Shown: in pieces, positions 56,898 to 64,000 of the stretch
Layout of the letters: every line of letters starts with the position of its first letter
How positions within the stretch are numbered: the stretch's first letter is position 1
Notes under the pieces: model-generated
Databases searched by the model: none
What the model saw: only the letters and a program-made list of their open reading frames with translations
Told to the model about the DNA's origin: nothing
From: Nostoc spongiaeforme FACHB-130
Lineage (GTDB): Bacteria > Cyanobacteriota > Cyanobacteriia > Cyanobacteriales > Nostocaceae
NCBI RefSeq assembly: GCF_014698475.1
Contig: NZ_JACJTB010000007.1
Location: forward strand, 62,001 to 126,000
Direction: 5' to 3'
DNA length: 64,000 nt
Program-made: the position numbers and the translations under genes

Positions 56898-57118
56898 GAA
56901 GGTTTCTCCAGAATTTTTCCCAGTCTATCGTTAAAACCCCTCATCTAGTAGCCTGCTAAGAGAACTTGGTTCGGGGTAGAAAGCAGCTGACAGATGTAGG
57001 TTTAGGGTGTGAGTATTCATTCTCAAAGCTAGAAAATGAAAGCCACAGACAAAGAAATTGGTTTATGCTGGAAAAAGTGAAAGATTAAGAAAATTTAAAT
57101 TTTTCTCCCAGTGTACTC

Positions 57119-57991
57119 ATGCAATGTATCGTAAATCGCCGCGCTCAATTTTCGGCTAGTCATCGCTATTGGCTACCTGAACTGAGTGAAGCTGAGAATT
57201 TTGAGAAATTTGGTGCTGGCTCAAAATTTCCTGGACATGGACACAACTATGTCTTATTTATTTCCCTGGCTGGGGAACTAGATAAGTATGGTATGGTGCT
57301 GAATTTGTCTGATGTCAAACAAGTCATTAAACGCGAAGTTACCAGCCAACTGGATTTTTCTTATCTCAATGATGTCTGGGCAGAATTTCAAGAAACTCTC
57401 CCCACCACTGAAAATATTGCACGGGTTATCTGGCGGCGGTTAGCACCCCACTTGCCTGTAGTCCGCGTACAGTTATTTGAACATCCTGAACTTTGGGCAG
57501 ATTATATGGGAAACTCAATGGAAGCTTACCTCAGTATCAGTACTCACTTCAGCGCCGCGCACCGCTTGGCACATCCTGATCTCAGCTTAGAAGATAATAC
57601 TGAGATTTATGGTAAATGCGCTCGGACTAACGGCCACGGACACAACTATCATTTAGAAGTGACTGTAAAAGGCGAAATTGATCAGCGCACCGGGATGATT
57701 GTTGATTTGGGTGCGTTGCAGAAAGCGATCGCAGACTATGTGGTAGAACCATTTGATCACACCTTTTTGAACAAAGATGTACCCTATTTTGCCGAGGTTG
57801 TACCGACTGCGGAAAATATCGCTCTACATATTAGTAACTTACTGCGATCGCCAATCCAAAATTTAGGAGCCAAGCTTTACAAAGTCAAACTCATCGAAAG
57901 TCCCAATAACTCCTGCGAAATCTACTGCACAGATACAGAATCAAATGTTGTTGGTGTAGTAGATAGTCAACCAGTCTTAGTCAGATTGTAG
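57119..57991 (+). CDS. Two-domain 6-pyruvoyl/6-carboxytetrahydropterin synthase family protein
   Basis: 290 residues, two tandem PTPS/QueD units. The second (about 130-280) is complete: SAAHRLAHP, GKCARTNGHGHNYHL with the active-site Cys and zinc His residues, DHTFLNKD with the catalytic His, and the terminal Glu in KLIESPNNS. The first (about 1-125) keeps the zinc His residues (His15, His40, His42) but lacks the Cys (FGAGSKFPGHGHN) and the His (QLDFSYLND), so it is probably inactive and structural. The enzyme makes a pterin or 7-deazaguanine precursor from dihydroneopterin triphosphate; which one cannot be told. Confidence 0.9.
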   Translation: MQCIVNRRAQFSASHRYWLPELSEAENFEKFGAGSKFPGHGHNYVLFISLAGELDKYGMVLNLSDVKQVIKREVTSQLDFSYLNDVWAEFQETLPTTENIARVIWRRLAPHLPVVRVQLFEHPELWADYMGNSMEAYLSISTHFSAAHRLAHPDLSLEDNTEIYGKCARTNGHGHNYHLEVTVKGEIDQRTGMIVDLGALQKAIADYVVEPFDHTFLNKDVPYFAEVVPTAENIALHISNLLRSPIQNLGAKLYKVKLIESPNNSCEIYCTDTESNVVGVVDSQPVLVRL

Positions 57992-57995
57992 TTAT

Positions 57996-58117
57996 TAGAC
58001 ATCTCCAACAAAGAATGTAGAGACGTAGTATTCCTACGTCTCTACAAGGGTTGTAGGTAATGCAGAATTAATTTTTGGAGATGTCTATTGTAGAGACGTG
58101 AAATTTTGCGTCTCTAC
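57996..58117. repeat. Terminal-inverted-repeat element with hairpins
   Basis: 13-bp inverted ends TAGACATCTCCAA / TTGGAGATGTCTA (57996-58008 and 58075-58087) enclose a perfect hairpin (GTAGAGACGTAG / CTACGTCTCTAC, 58017-58045). A second GTAGAGACG / CGTCTCTAC hairpin lies at 58090-58117. It resembles a small non-coding mobile element and may serve as a terminator for the convergent genes. Confidence 0.8.
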
Positions 58118-58124
58118 TTCCACT

Positions 58125-60845
58125 TTATTGGGTATTAGTAATTTGATTGTTCATATTTGTGAAATTAACGTTACCAGAGCTAAAATTGTTAACAGAAATT
58201 CCAAGCCCATCAATTTGATTAATTACGTTATTAGTGATAGTAAATGTTGAATTAGCATTATCAAAAGCTTCTATATTTATCCCATCCGTAAAATTGAAAT
58301 CTGTAGTGTCAAAATCCCTTACATTACTAATTACATTAGCAGAAATGGTAAATGTTGTTTGCGAATTACCATTAACTTGGGCATTTATCCCGTCTCCATT
58401 AGTTATGATGTTAATAGCATTATTGACGATCATCACATTATGAGCCACAACATTATCAAAAGTTTGTAAATTTATCCCATTTGATGTGACGTTGGCATTT
58501 ACACCCTGGATTTGATTATTGTTGATAGTTATACTGCTAAGATTAGCATCACTTCCTAACTGAACATCCACAGCAGCACCAGTAGAATTAATATTATTGC
58601 CAATAATTTGTAATGTACCTGTTGCAGTTCCAGATAAATTGACACGCACATCATTAAAGTTTTGCGACAAATTATTATTAGTAATGCTTAAATTTACCGC
58701 ACCTGTAGAATTATCAGCCACAATACCATAATAATGGTAGCTGTCAGTAACAGTATTTTGATGAATAGTTACTGTACCTGTAACTTGATTTAAATAAAGT
58801 CCATTACGAGAATTAGTGATGGTATTACTATTAATTTCATTCATGCCAATAATTCCGCCTAAATAAATACCACTACTACCAGAATTAGTGATGGTATTAC
58901 TACTAATTTTAGTCGTGCCATTAATGAGTTCTAAAAAAATACCATCATCACCAGAATTAGAGATGATGTTATTACTAATAGTAGTTGACGCTTCAATATT
59001 TTGTAATTCAATGCCTTGGCTTATGGAATTGTTGACAGTGTTATTAATAATAGCGATCGCACCATTAACATATTCTAAATCAATGCCTTCATACCCAGAA
59101 TTATTGATAATATTATTACTAATAGTGGTATTGCCATGAACATATTCTAAGTAAATTCCTTCATCACCAGAATTAGAGATGATGTTATTACTAATAGTCA
59201 TTGTCGCATTAATATCTGTTAAGTCGATACCTTGATCTTCGGTGTCGCTGACAGTGTTATTAATAATAGCGATCGCACCATTAACATATTCTAAATCAAT
59301 ACCCTCATTACCAGTATTATTAATAGTGTTATTGCTAATTGTAGTATTGCCCTCAACAAAGTCTAACGAGATGCCATCATCACCAGCATTAGTAATATTA
59401 TTACTATTAATTATGATTGTACCGCCAACATCTACTAAATAAATCGCATCATTACCAGAGTTGGCAATAGTATTAGTGAGAATTTCAAGATTACCTGTAG
59501 TAAATTCGAGACGAATTCCTCGACCAAAAGGATTTGTAATGATGTTATCTCGAATGCTGGTGTTATTAATATTAGCACCGTAGACACCGATGGCATTTTC
59601 TTCACCAGATACTTGAATATTAAACCCAGATAAAACTGTATTGCTTCCTAATGTAACTAATCCATTACCTTCAGTCACAGAACCAGTAATTATGGGATGT
59701 ATACCGCTACCAGAAAAAGGTAAAGTTAATAATCCAAATTCTTGAGTATTAACTCTTTGAATTGGCGCACTAGATAAAACTTGTACACCATTTGGAATAG
59801 TAAAGCCAGCAAAAGTAGCTGTGGAATTAGAGCGAACATAGACAATATTATTGGCTTGTGCTACACCTACAGCCGATGCAATTGCACCAAATGGAGATTC
59901 AAAAGTACCGTTACCATTACCGCCATTAATTACATGAAAAAATGTTAAGGGTTGACCATCGCTACCAGTTGCAATTACTGTATCGTTGCGAGTTTCATGA
60001 GTGGCTAAAATTGTAGCTTGACGTTCTACTGATTCTGCTATGCGGAACAACGCATTATTTTTCTTAGGTTTACTTTTTCTACTACCACTAGGAAAGTTAG
60101 CCCCAATAGTAAAAACTAAGCGAGTATCAAATAAATTATCTTGTTGTAAAGAAAGACCTAAATTTAAAAAATCTGTCGGGTTTGCTGCTAGTCGAGTTTT
60201 CCAACCAAAAGCTTCTTTCGAGTCTCCACCAGAATAATAATAAACACCTGCATAGCCTCTTAATTCTCCCGCACCGAGTTTTGTAATACTTGTCCCAACT
60301 TCTGCATCTATACCAGACAGTGCAACTTCAAATAAACGTTGTCTACCTACAAGTAAGGAATTACCTAAAAATCTTGAGTTACTATCTACTACGGATTGTG
60401 ATAACAATGCTTCAGACGTATTGAGGGGAAGATAAGCATTGAAACGAAAATCCCAGTTACCTAAACTTTCAAAACCTAACCCTAATTGGTCAAAATTACT
60501 GTTACCAGTATCACGAGTTGAATATGATATGTAACCACCAATGACACGATTATCTTTACCGCTATAAAATCGATGTCCGAATAAGATATTGCTGGCGACA
60601 GTGGAGTTATTATCTAACAAAACTTTGCCTTCGAGAAAAGTCAAACTGTTCCCATGACTTTGGAAGATGGGTAAAAATCCTTCCAAACTACTAAAAGCAT
60701 CAAACCCAGCACCTTCGGTAGTGTAGCGGACTCCGAAACGCGGTTGAAATATTGGTGGTGGTTCTGGTGTTTGGGCTATTGCAGTCGATGATATTGCGAT
60801 CGCACCTAAAAGTATACCGTATCCTAAAAGTGTAATTAATTTCAT
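58125..60845 (-). CDS. Secreted inverse-autotransporter-like barrel with right-handed beta-helix repeats
   Basis: About 906 residues from ATG 60845; twelve further codons are open upstream. A signal peptide (KLITLLGYGILLGAIAISSTAIA) is followed by a region of alternating strands (about 35-260; FGVRYTTEGAGFDAFSSLEGFLP, NSLTFLEGKVLLDNN) like the inverse-autotransporter barrel of intimin-type proteins. Then comes a long run of about 22-residue repeats (consensus I.NN.I.NSG..GI.LE...G) from about 400 on, typical of parallel beta-helix passengers. The 58890-59430 DNA shows the repeats directly. It is probably an outer-membrane surface protein; ligand unknown. Confidence 0.8.
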   Translation of the reverse strand: MKLITLLGYGILLGAIAISSTAIAQTPEPPPIFQPRFGVRYTTEGAGFDAFSSLEGFLPIFQSHGNSLTFLEGKVLLDNNSTVASNILFGHRFYSGKDNRVIGGYISYSTRDTGNSNFDQLGLGFESLGNWDFRFNAYLPLNTSEALLSQSVVDSNSRFLGNSLLVGRQRLFEVALSGIDAEVGTSITKLGAGELRGYAGVYYYSGGDSKEAFGWKTRLAANPTDFLNLGLSLQQDNLFDTRLVFTIGANFPSGSRKSKPKKNNALFRIAESVERQATILATHETRNDTVIATGSDGQPLTFFHVINGGNGNGTFESPFGAIASAVGVAQANNIVYVRSNSTATFAGFTIPNGVQVLSSAPIQRVNTQEFGLLTLPFSGSGIHPIITGSVTEGNGLVTLGSNTVLSGFNIQVSGEENAIGVYGANINNTSIRDNIITNPFGRGIRLEFTTGNLEILTNTIANSGNDAIYLVDVGGTIIINSNNITNAGDDGISLDFVEGNTTISNNTINNTGNEGIDLEYVNGAIAIINNTVSDTEDQGIDLTDINATMTISNNIISNSGDEGIYLEYVHGNTTISNNIINNSGYEGIDLEYVNGAIAIINNTVNNSISQGIELQNIEASTTISNNIISNSGDDGIFLELINGTTKISSNTITNSGSSGIYLGGIIGMNEINSNTITNSRNGLYLNQVTGTVTIHQNTVTDSYHYYGIVADNSTGAVNLSITNNNLSQNFNDVRVNLSGTATGTLQIIGNNINSTGAAVDVQLGSDANLSSITINNNQIQGVNANVTSNGINLQTFDNVVAHNVMIVNNAINIITNGDGINAQVNGNSQTTFTISANVISNVRDFDTTDFNFTDGINIEAFDNANSTFTITNNVINQIDGLGISVNNFSSGNVNFTNMNNQITNTQ

Positions 60846-61148
60846 AGATGCCCCAGATAATAGCTTAGGTTTATAACACAATAAAATTCAGTTTTTACAA
60901 GTATATTGCAAAGTCTCTAGAAAATTGGATACTATGTAAATATACTTATAAAATCTGTGTAAAGAATACTAATTACACAAGAAAGCAGGATACCTATGGA
61001 TTGACTTTGACCGCTATGATTTCTGGGGATGTTCTCAGACAGCTATTTTTAATTCCAAAACGCTGATACAGAAAAATACGCAAAGAATGACTATCCAGGA
61101 AAAGTCACACGGAGATGATAAAATTACTCCTTAGCTATTTAGTTAAGA
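60846..61148. other. Divergent intergenic region
   Basis: No gene seen in 303 bp. It should hold the promoters of the beta-helix protein and the nitronate-monooxygenase gene. Confidence 0.5.
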
Positions 61149-62237
61149 ATGAGTAATAATCAAATGTCCTCGATGCTTCATCCCTTGCAGATTGGTAAAC
61201 ATATTGCCCGTTATCCCATTATGCAAGCGGCAATGGCAGTCAGGGTTTCTGGCGCACAACTGGCTGGCGCAGTTGCGAATGCTGGGGGCGTGGGGATGAT
61301 TGCTTCGCTGGGACTGGGTTTAGATTCTCCCTACTTTAATCAACGCAAACGCAGTAGTTTTTTTAGTGCCAATCGACTCGCACTGATTGATGAATTGTCT
61401 AAAGCCAGACATATCAGCCCTGATGGGGTGATAGGTGTGAATATTCTTGTCGGTACGAAAGATTACGCCCAATTAGCTACAACTGCCGCATCTGAGGGTG
61501 CAAATTTAATTGTGACTGGGGCAGGAATGCCTTTAACTTTACCAGAGTACACGGCTGATTTTCCTGATGTTGCCCTGGTACCGACGATCGCTAATTTTGA
61601 TGCAGCCCAGTTTCTTTGTCAAACTTGGAAAAATCGATATAATCGTTTACCCGATGCCTTAATTGTGGAAAACTGCCAGAAGGTAGGCGGACATTTTACC
61701 CAATGTGAACAGATAAATGTGCCGGGGTTTTCAGTTGGCTGGGTGATTTCGCAAATTCGAGATTACTTAGCCGAGACGATGAGTGCAAGGATACCTTTAA
61801 TTGTCACAGGTGGGATTAGCGATCATCATGATATTGCTCAAATGTTAGCAATTGGCGCTGATGGCGTGCAGATGGGTACTCGCTTTATCACCACCATTGA
61901 ATGTGATGCCAATCAGCGTTACAAAGAACGTCATTTGCAAGCGAATTTAGCAGATATTGTTACTGTACCCAGTCCCGTCGGCAAACCGAGTCGGGCTTTA
62001 CGCAATGCCTTCACCGAGGAAATAATAGTAGATTCATCACAGAAAAGGTCTTGTATTGCTAACTGTTTAGAAACTTGTCTGTTTCGAGACAAAGGCAAAA
62101 CCTACTGCTTACTCAATGCCCTAGCGCAAGCTGCCCGTGGTGATGTGGAACATGGTTTAATTTTTTCTGGTGCTAATGTTAGCCATCCAGGGCGCATCAT
62201 GTCTGTTGCAGAATTGATGGCAGATTTGACGGCTTAA
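61149..62237 (+). CDS. Nitronate monooxygenase family flavoprotein
   Basis: 362 residues, TIM-barrel flavin enzyme. The start HPLQIGKHIARYPIMQAAMAVRVSG, AGAVANAGGVGMIASLGLG, EGANLIVTGAGMPLTLPEY, DALIVENCQKVGGH and IGADGVQMGTRFITTIECDAN are typical of the 2-nitropropane dioxygenase/FabK-like family that uses FMN. A Cys-rich segment (CIANCLETCLFRDKGKTYC, about 301-319) is conserved in a subgroup. Likely oxidises nitronates or reduces another substrate; specificity unknown. Cytoplasmic. Confidence 0.9.
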   Translation: MSNNQMSSMLHPLQIGKHIARYPIMQAAMAVRVSGAQLAGAVANAGGVGMIASLGLGLDSPYFNQRKRSSFFSANRLALIDELSKARHISPDGVIGVNILVGTKDYAQLATTAASEGANLIVTGAGMPLTLPEYTADFPDVALVPTIANFDAAQFLCQTWKNRYNRLPDALIVENCQKVGGHFTQCEQINVPGFSVGWVISQIRDYLAETMSARIPLIVTGGISDHHDIAQMLAIGADGVQMGTRFITTIECDANQRYKERHLQANLADIVTVPSPVGKPSRALRNAFTEEIIVDSSQKRSCIANCLETCLFRDKGKTYCLLNALAQAARGDVEHGLIFSGANVSHPGRIMSVAELMADLTA

Positions 62238-62632
62238 CACCAACAGTAAGTAGAGTGACGTAAATATTTGTAGTTGGGAAAAGGCAGGAGGACGACACTT
62301 TGCTCAAGTCGAGCCAGCGCGTTGCGGAGGTTCCCTCCGTTGTAGCAACTGGCGTGGGAAACCCGCCCACGCAAGTGTCTCCAGAAGGCAGAAGGCAGGA
62401 TTAAAGAGGGTTTCAGTTTAATTCACCTTTATTCATATAGTTATGTTTTTTCCCACCGACTTACTTACGAGTAACTTATCGCCAAGTCTGCGTTGTGGCT
62501 AATGCTACGCTTTCATTAACTTGAGTTCGACAAACATCACCAAAAAGACGAAAAATGATTCATCGAACTCATATTTAATTACAATTAAGTTTTAAAGTAA
62601 TTGCTGAAACTGGAAATTTTTAACATTAATTT
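62238..62632. repeat. Intergenic region with a GC-rich interspersed element
   Basis: No gene seen in 395 bp. At 62295-62390 there is a repeat-family sequence (GCGCGTTGCGGAGGTTCC and AACTGGCGTGGGAAACCCGC); parts resemble 42015-42040. A TTGTAGTTGGG-like piece lies before it. Confidence 0.7.
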
Positions 62633-63346
62633 ATGAACATAAATGACATTCTCAAATCCTATGTTGCTGGTAAAAGAAACTTCCAAAAACTAAATTTGCA
62701 AGAAGCAGAATTAACTAATGTCAACCTCACAGGTATAGACTTTAGCTATGCTGATTTGCGTCAAACCAGGCTGGGTAAAACTAATCTGAGCCAAGCTTGT
62801 TTACGAGAAGCCGATTTGAGTGAATCTATTCTTTGGGGTATAGATTTAAGTGAAGCAGATTTATATCGTGCTGTTTTGCGAGAAGCTGATTTAACAGGTG
62901 CAAAATTAGTTAATACTCGGTTAGAAGAAACTAACTTAATTAAGTCAAGTTTATGTGGAGCTAATTTGCATAAAGCAAACTTATCACGTTCGCTGCTGTT
63001 TCAAGTTGATTTACGTCCTAGTTCTAACCAGCGCACAGATTTAGGATATGCACTGTTGACTGGAGCAGATTTGAGTTACGCTGACCTGAGAGCGGCTTCT
63101 TTGCATCACGCTAACTTAGATCAAGCCAAGTTGTGTAGAGCTAATCTGAGTAAGACAATACAGTGGGGTAACTTAGCAGCAGATTTAAGTGGGGCTAGTT
63201 TGCAAGGTGCAGATTTGAGTTATGCCAATTTAGAAAGTGCAGTTCTACGAAAAGCCAACCTCCAAGGTGCAGATTTAACAGGGGCTATTCTCACCAATGC
63301 CGATTTTCAAGGAGCAATTATGCCTGATGGTAGGATTCATGATTGA
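62633..63346 (+). CDS. Pentapeptide repeat protein
   Basis: 237 residues, almost entirely A(D/N)LxX repeats (ADLRQTRLGKTNLSQACLRE, LSESILWGIDLSEADLYRA and others), forming a right-handed quadrilateral beta-helix. A short non-repeat N-terminus (about 15 residues) and a stretch near 125-145 (QVDLRPSSNQRTDLGYALL) interrupt them. Such proteins are numerous in filamentous cyanobacteria and mostly without known function. No signal peptide. Confidence 0.95.
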   Translation: MNINDILKSYVAGKRNFQKLNLQEAELTNVNLTGIDFSYADLRQTRLGKTNLSQACLREADLSESILWGIDLSEADLYRAVLREADLTGAKLVNTRLEETNLIKSSLCGANLHKANLSRSLLFQVDLRPSSNQRTDLGYALLTGADLSYADLRAASLHHANLDQAKLCRANLSKTIQWGNLAADLSGASLQGADLSYANLESAVLRKANLQGADLTGAILTNADFQGAIMPDGRIHD

Positions 63347-63646
63347 ATAGGAGCGATCGGGTAGTAGTGCATAGTCAAGAAGTGTTATTAAATACCAGAG
63401 CTATGTAATTTCCTAAGTGGGACTCAAGCAATATATTGGAAAATGAACACACTCATTATGGAAAACAACGCTTCAAGTTTAAGAAGTAAAAAGATAATCC
63501 CCATAAATAAATTTAGGAGCCAGCGCCGTGGCTCACTTTTTACTTTTACCTTGTTTGGTCATCTATACAGTTCAGTGTCAGCCGATTTTTATATTTCCTT
63601 TTTTAGATATTTATGGTATCATAATGAAGGTATTTTCTTTTTTTAG
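63347..63646. other. Intergenic region before tRNA-Pro
   Basis: No supported gene. An open frame at 63443-63646 contains the terminator below, and has no family match, so I do not call it. A plausible promoter for the tRNA should be near 63600. Confidence 0.5.
63517..63541 (+). terminator. Intrinsic terminator
   Basis: Short stem GAGCCA / TGGCTC with a 6-base loop, followed by AC and TTTTT, about 170 bp after the pentapeptide-repeat gene. Confidence 0.55.
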
Positions 63647-63720
63647 CGGGATGTAGCGCAGCTTGGTAGCGCACTTCGTTCGGGACGAAGGGGCCGCTGG
63701 TTCGAATCCAGTCATCCCGA
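63647..63720 (+). tRNA. tRNA-Pro (anticodon CGG)
   Basis: 74 nt, cloverleaf complete: acceptor arms CGGGATG and CATCCCG, D-arm GCGC..GCGC with GG, anticodon stem CTTCG / CGAAG with loop TTCGGGA (anticodon CGG), a 5-nt variable region, and T-arm GCTGG / CCAGT with loop TTCGAAT. The discriminator base is A. No CCA is encoded. Confidence 0.95.
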
Positions 63721-63832
63721 TTTGTATGTATTAATGAAAATATTAAGTTAGTGGACAATCGCCGCAGAAGTCTGCAAATTTAACCAGCCAGAAATCTGCA
63801 AGCAAGCGATCGCCCCCAATTCTAACGCAAGA

Positions 63833-64000
63833 CTAACGCACAGTTTCACGCAAAGCCTCAGCATCAATGGGTTTGATGAGATAAAGCAAGAGTAAATTCC
63901 AAACAATAGCTGTGATGAAAGGTAGTTTACGCATCAGCTTGATCAATTTGGGCTGAGAACTACGTTCAATTTCTGCAATTTGTAAGTTGTAAGCCGCGCA
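63833..64000 (-). CDS. C-terminal end of a membrane protein, cut by the window
   Basis: The last 55 codons of a minus-strand gene whose start is beyond the right edge; stop TAG 63833-63835. It encodes QPKLIKLMRKLPFITAIVWN followed by LLLLYLIKPIDAEALRETVR, with one likely membrane segment (about 16 residues, FITAIVWNLLLLYLI). Too short to name. Confidence 0.7.
   Translation of the reverse strand, partial: CAAYNLQIAEIERSSQPKLIKLMRKLPFITAIVWNLLLLYLIKPIDAEALRETVR

Noticed and set aside
63443-63646. 67-codon open frame before tRNA-Pro
   Set aside because: It runs through a terminator-like hairpin and ends in poly-Phe from a T-run; not convincing as a gene.

Overview
The window comes from a filamentous, probably heterocyst-forming cyanobacterium of the Nostoc/Anabaena type. 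The evidence is the very frequent HIP1 octamer GCGATCGC, a magnesium-chelatase gene (chlI), a tandem cyanobacteriochrome photoreceptor, a group 2 sigma factor close to a speY-like deoxyhypusine-synthase homologue, many short heptamer tandem repeats (STRR) and several Uma2 (DUF820) genes in whole, split and truncated form. No phage, transposase, CRISPR array or rRNA was found. One tRNA gene (Pro, CGG anticodon) lies near the right end.

Layout. 0.1-4.2 kb: a CBS/multi-PAS sensor kinase, then a decayed receiver-kinase gene. 4.2-8.3 kb: a minus-strand subunit, chaperone and usher-like operon (chaperone-usher pilus type) with an intra-operon terminator-like hairpin after the subunit gene. 8.3-9.6 kb: gene-poor, with a second decayed response-regulator fragment. 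9.6-16 kb: housekeeping and conserved genes (histidine phosphatase, glk, DUF6464, fmt, secreted proteins). 16-18.3 kb: a subtilase and a downstream stand-alone protein resembling its propeptide. 18.8-24.2 kb: stress protein, TrkA-type K+ regulator, DUF3124 lipoprotein, Na+/H+ antiporter and a GH13 enzyme. 24.4-28.7 kb: a 1072-residue HEAT-repeat/STAND NTPase with hydrophobic segments, next to a 21-bp tandem array bounded by palindromic repeats. 28.8-31.8 kb: a membrane protein, ddl and an acyltransferase. 31.8-35.3 kb: an accessory island on the minus strand with Uma2, an RNA ligase behind a dyad operator candidate, an HNH nuclease and a DUF4926/DUF6883 pair. 35.3-38.6 kb: miaB and chlI. 39-42 kb: a three-GAF DXCF cyanobacteriochrome. 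42-50.4 kb: fasciclin protein, GST, HerA-like ATPase, sigma factor, a frameshifted Uma2 gene and cobO. 51-58 kb: macrodomain, speY-like gene, a PAS/GAF protein with a degenerate nucleotide-cyclase domain, an APH-like kinase and a two-domain 6-pyruvoyl/carboxytetrahydropterin synthase. 58-64 kb: an inverse-autotransporter-like beta-helix protein, a nitronate-monooxygenase-family enzyme, a pentapeptide-repeat protein, tRNA-Pro and a partial gene.

The loci most likely to be little described are the chaperone-usher trio with its attenuator, the subtilase with a separate propeptide-like partner, the membrane-associated HEAT/STAND NTPase, the small accessory island around the RNA ligase, HNH and DUF6883 genes, and the degenerate cyclase. 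STRR repeats have entered genes at two places: they supply the last codons and stop of fmt, and the start codon of the HerA-like ATPase. All functional statements rest on motif recognition by eye; no database search was run.
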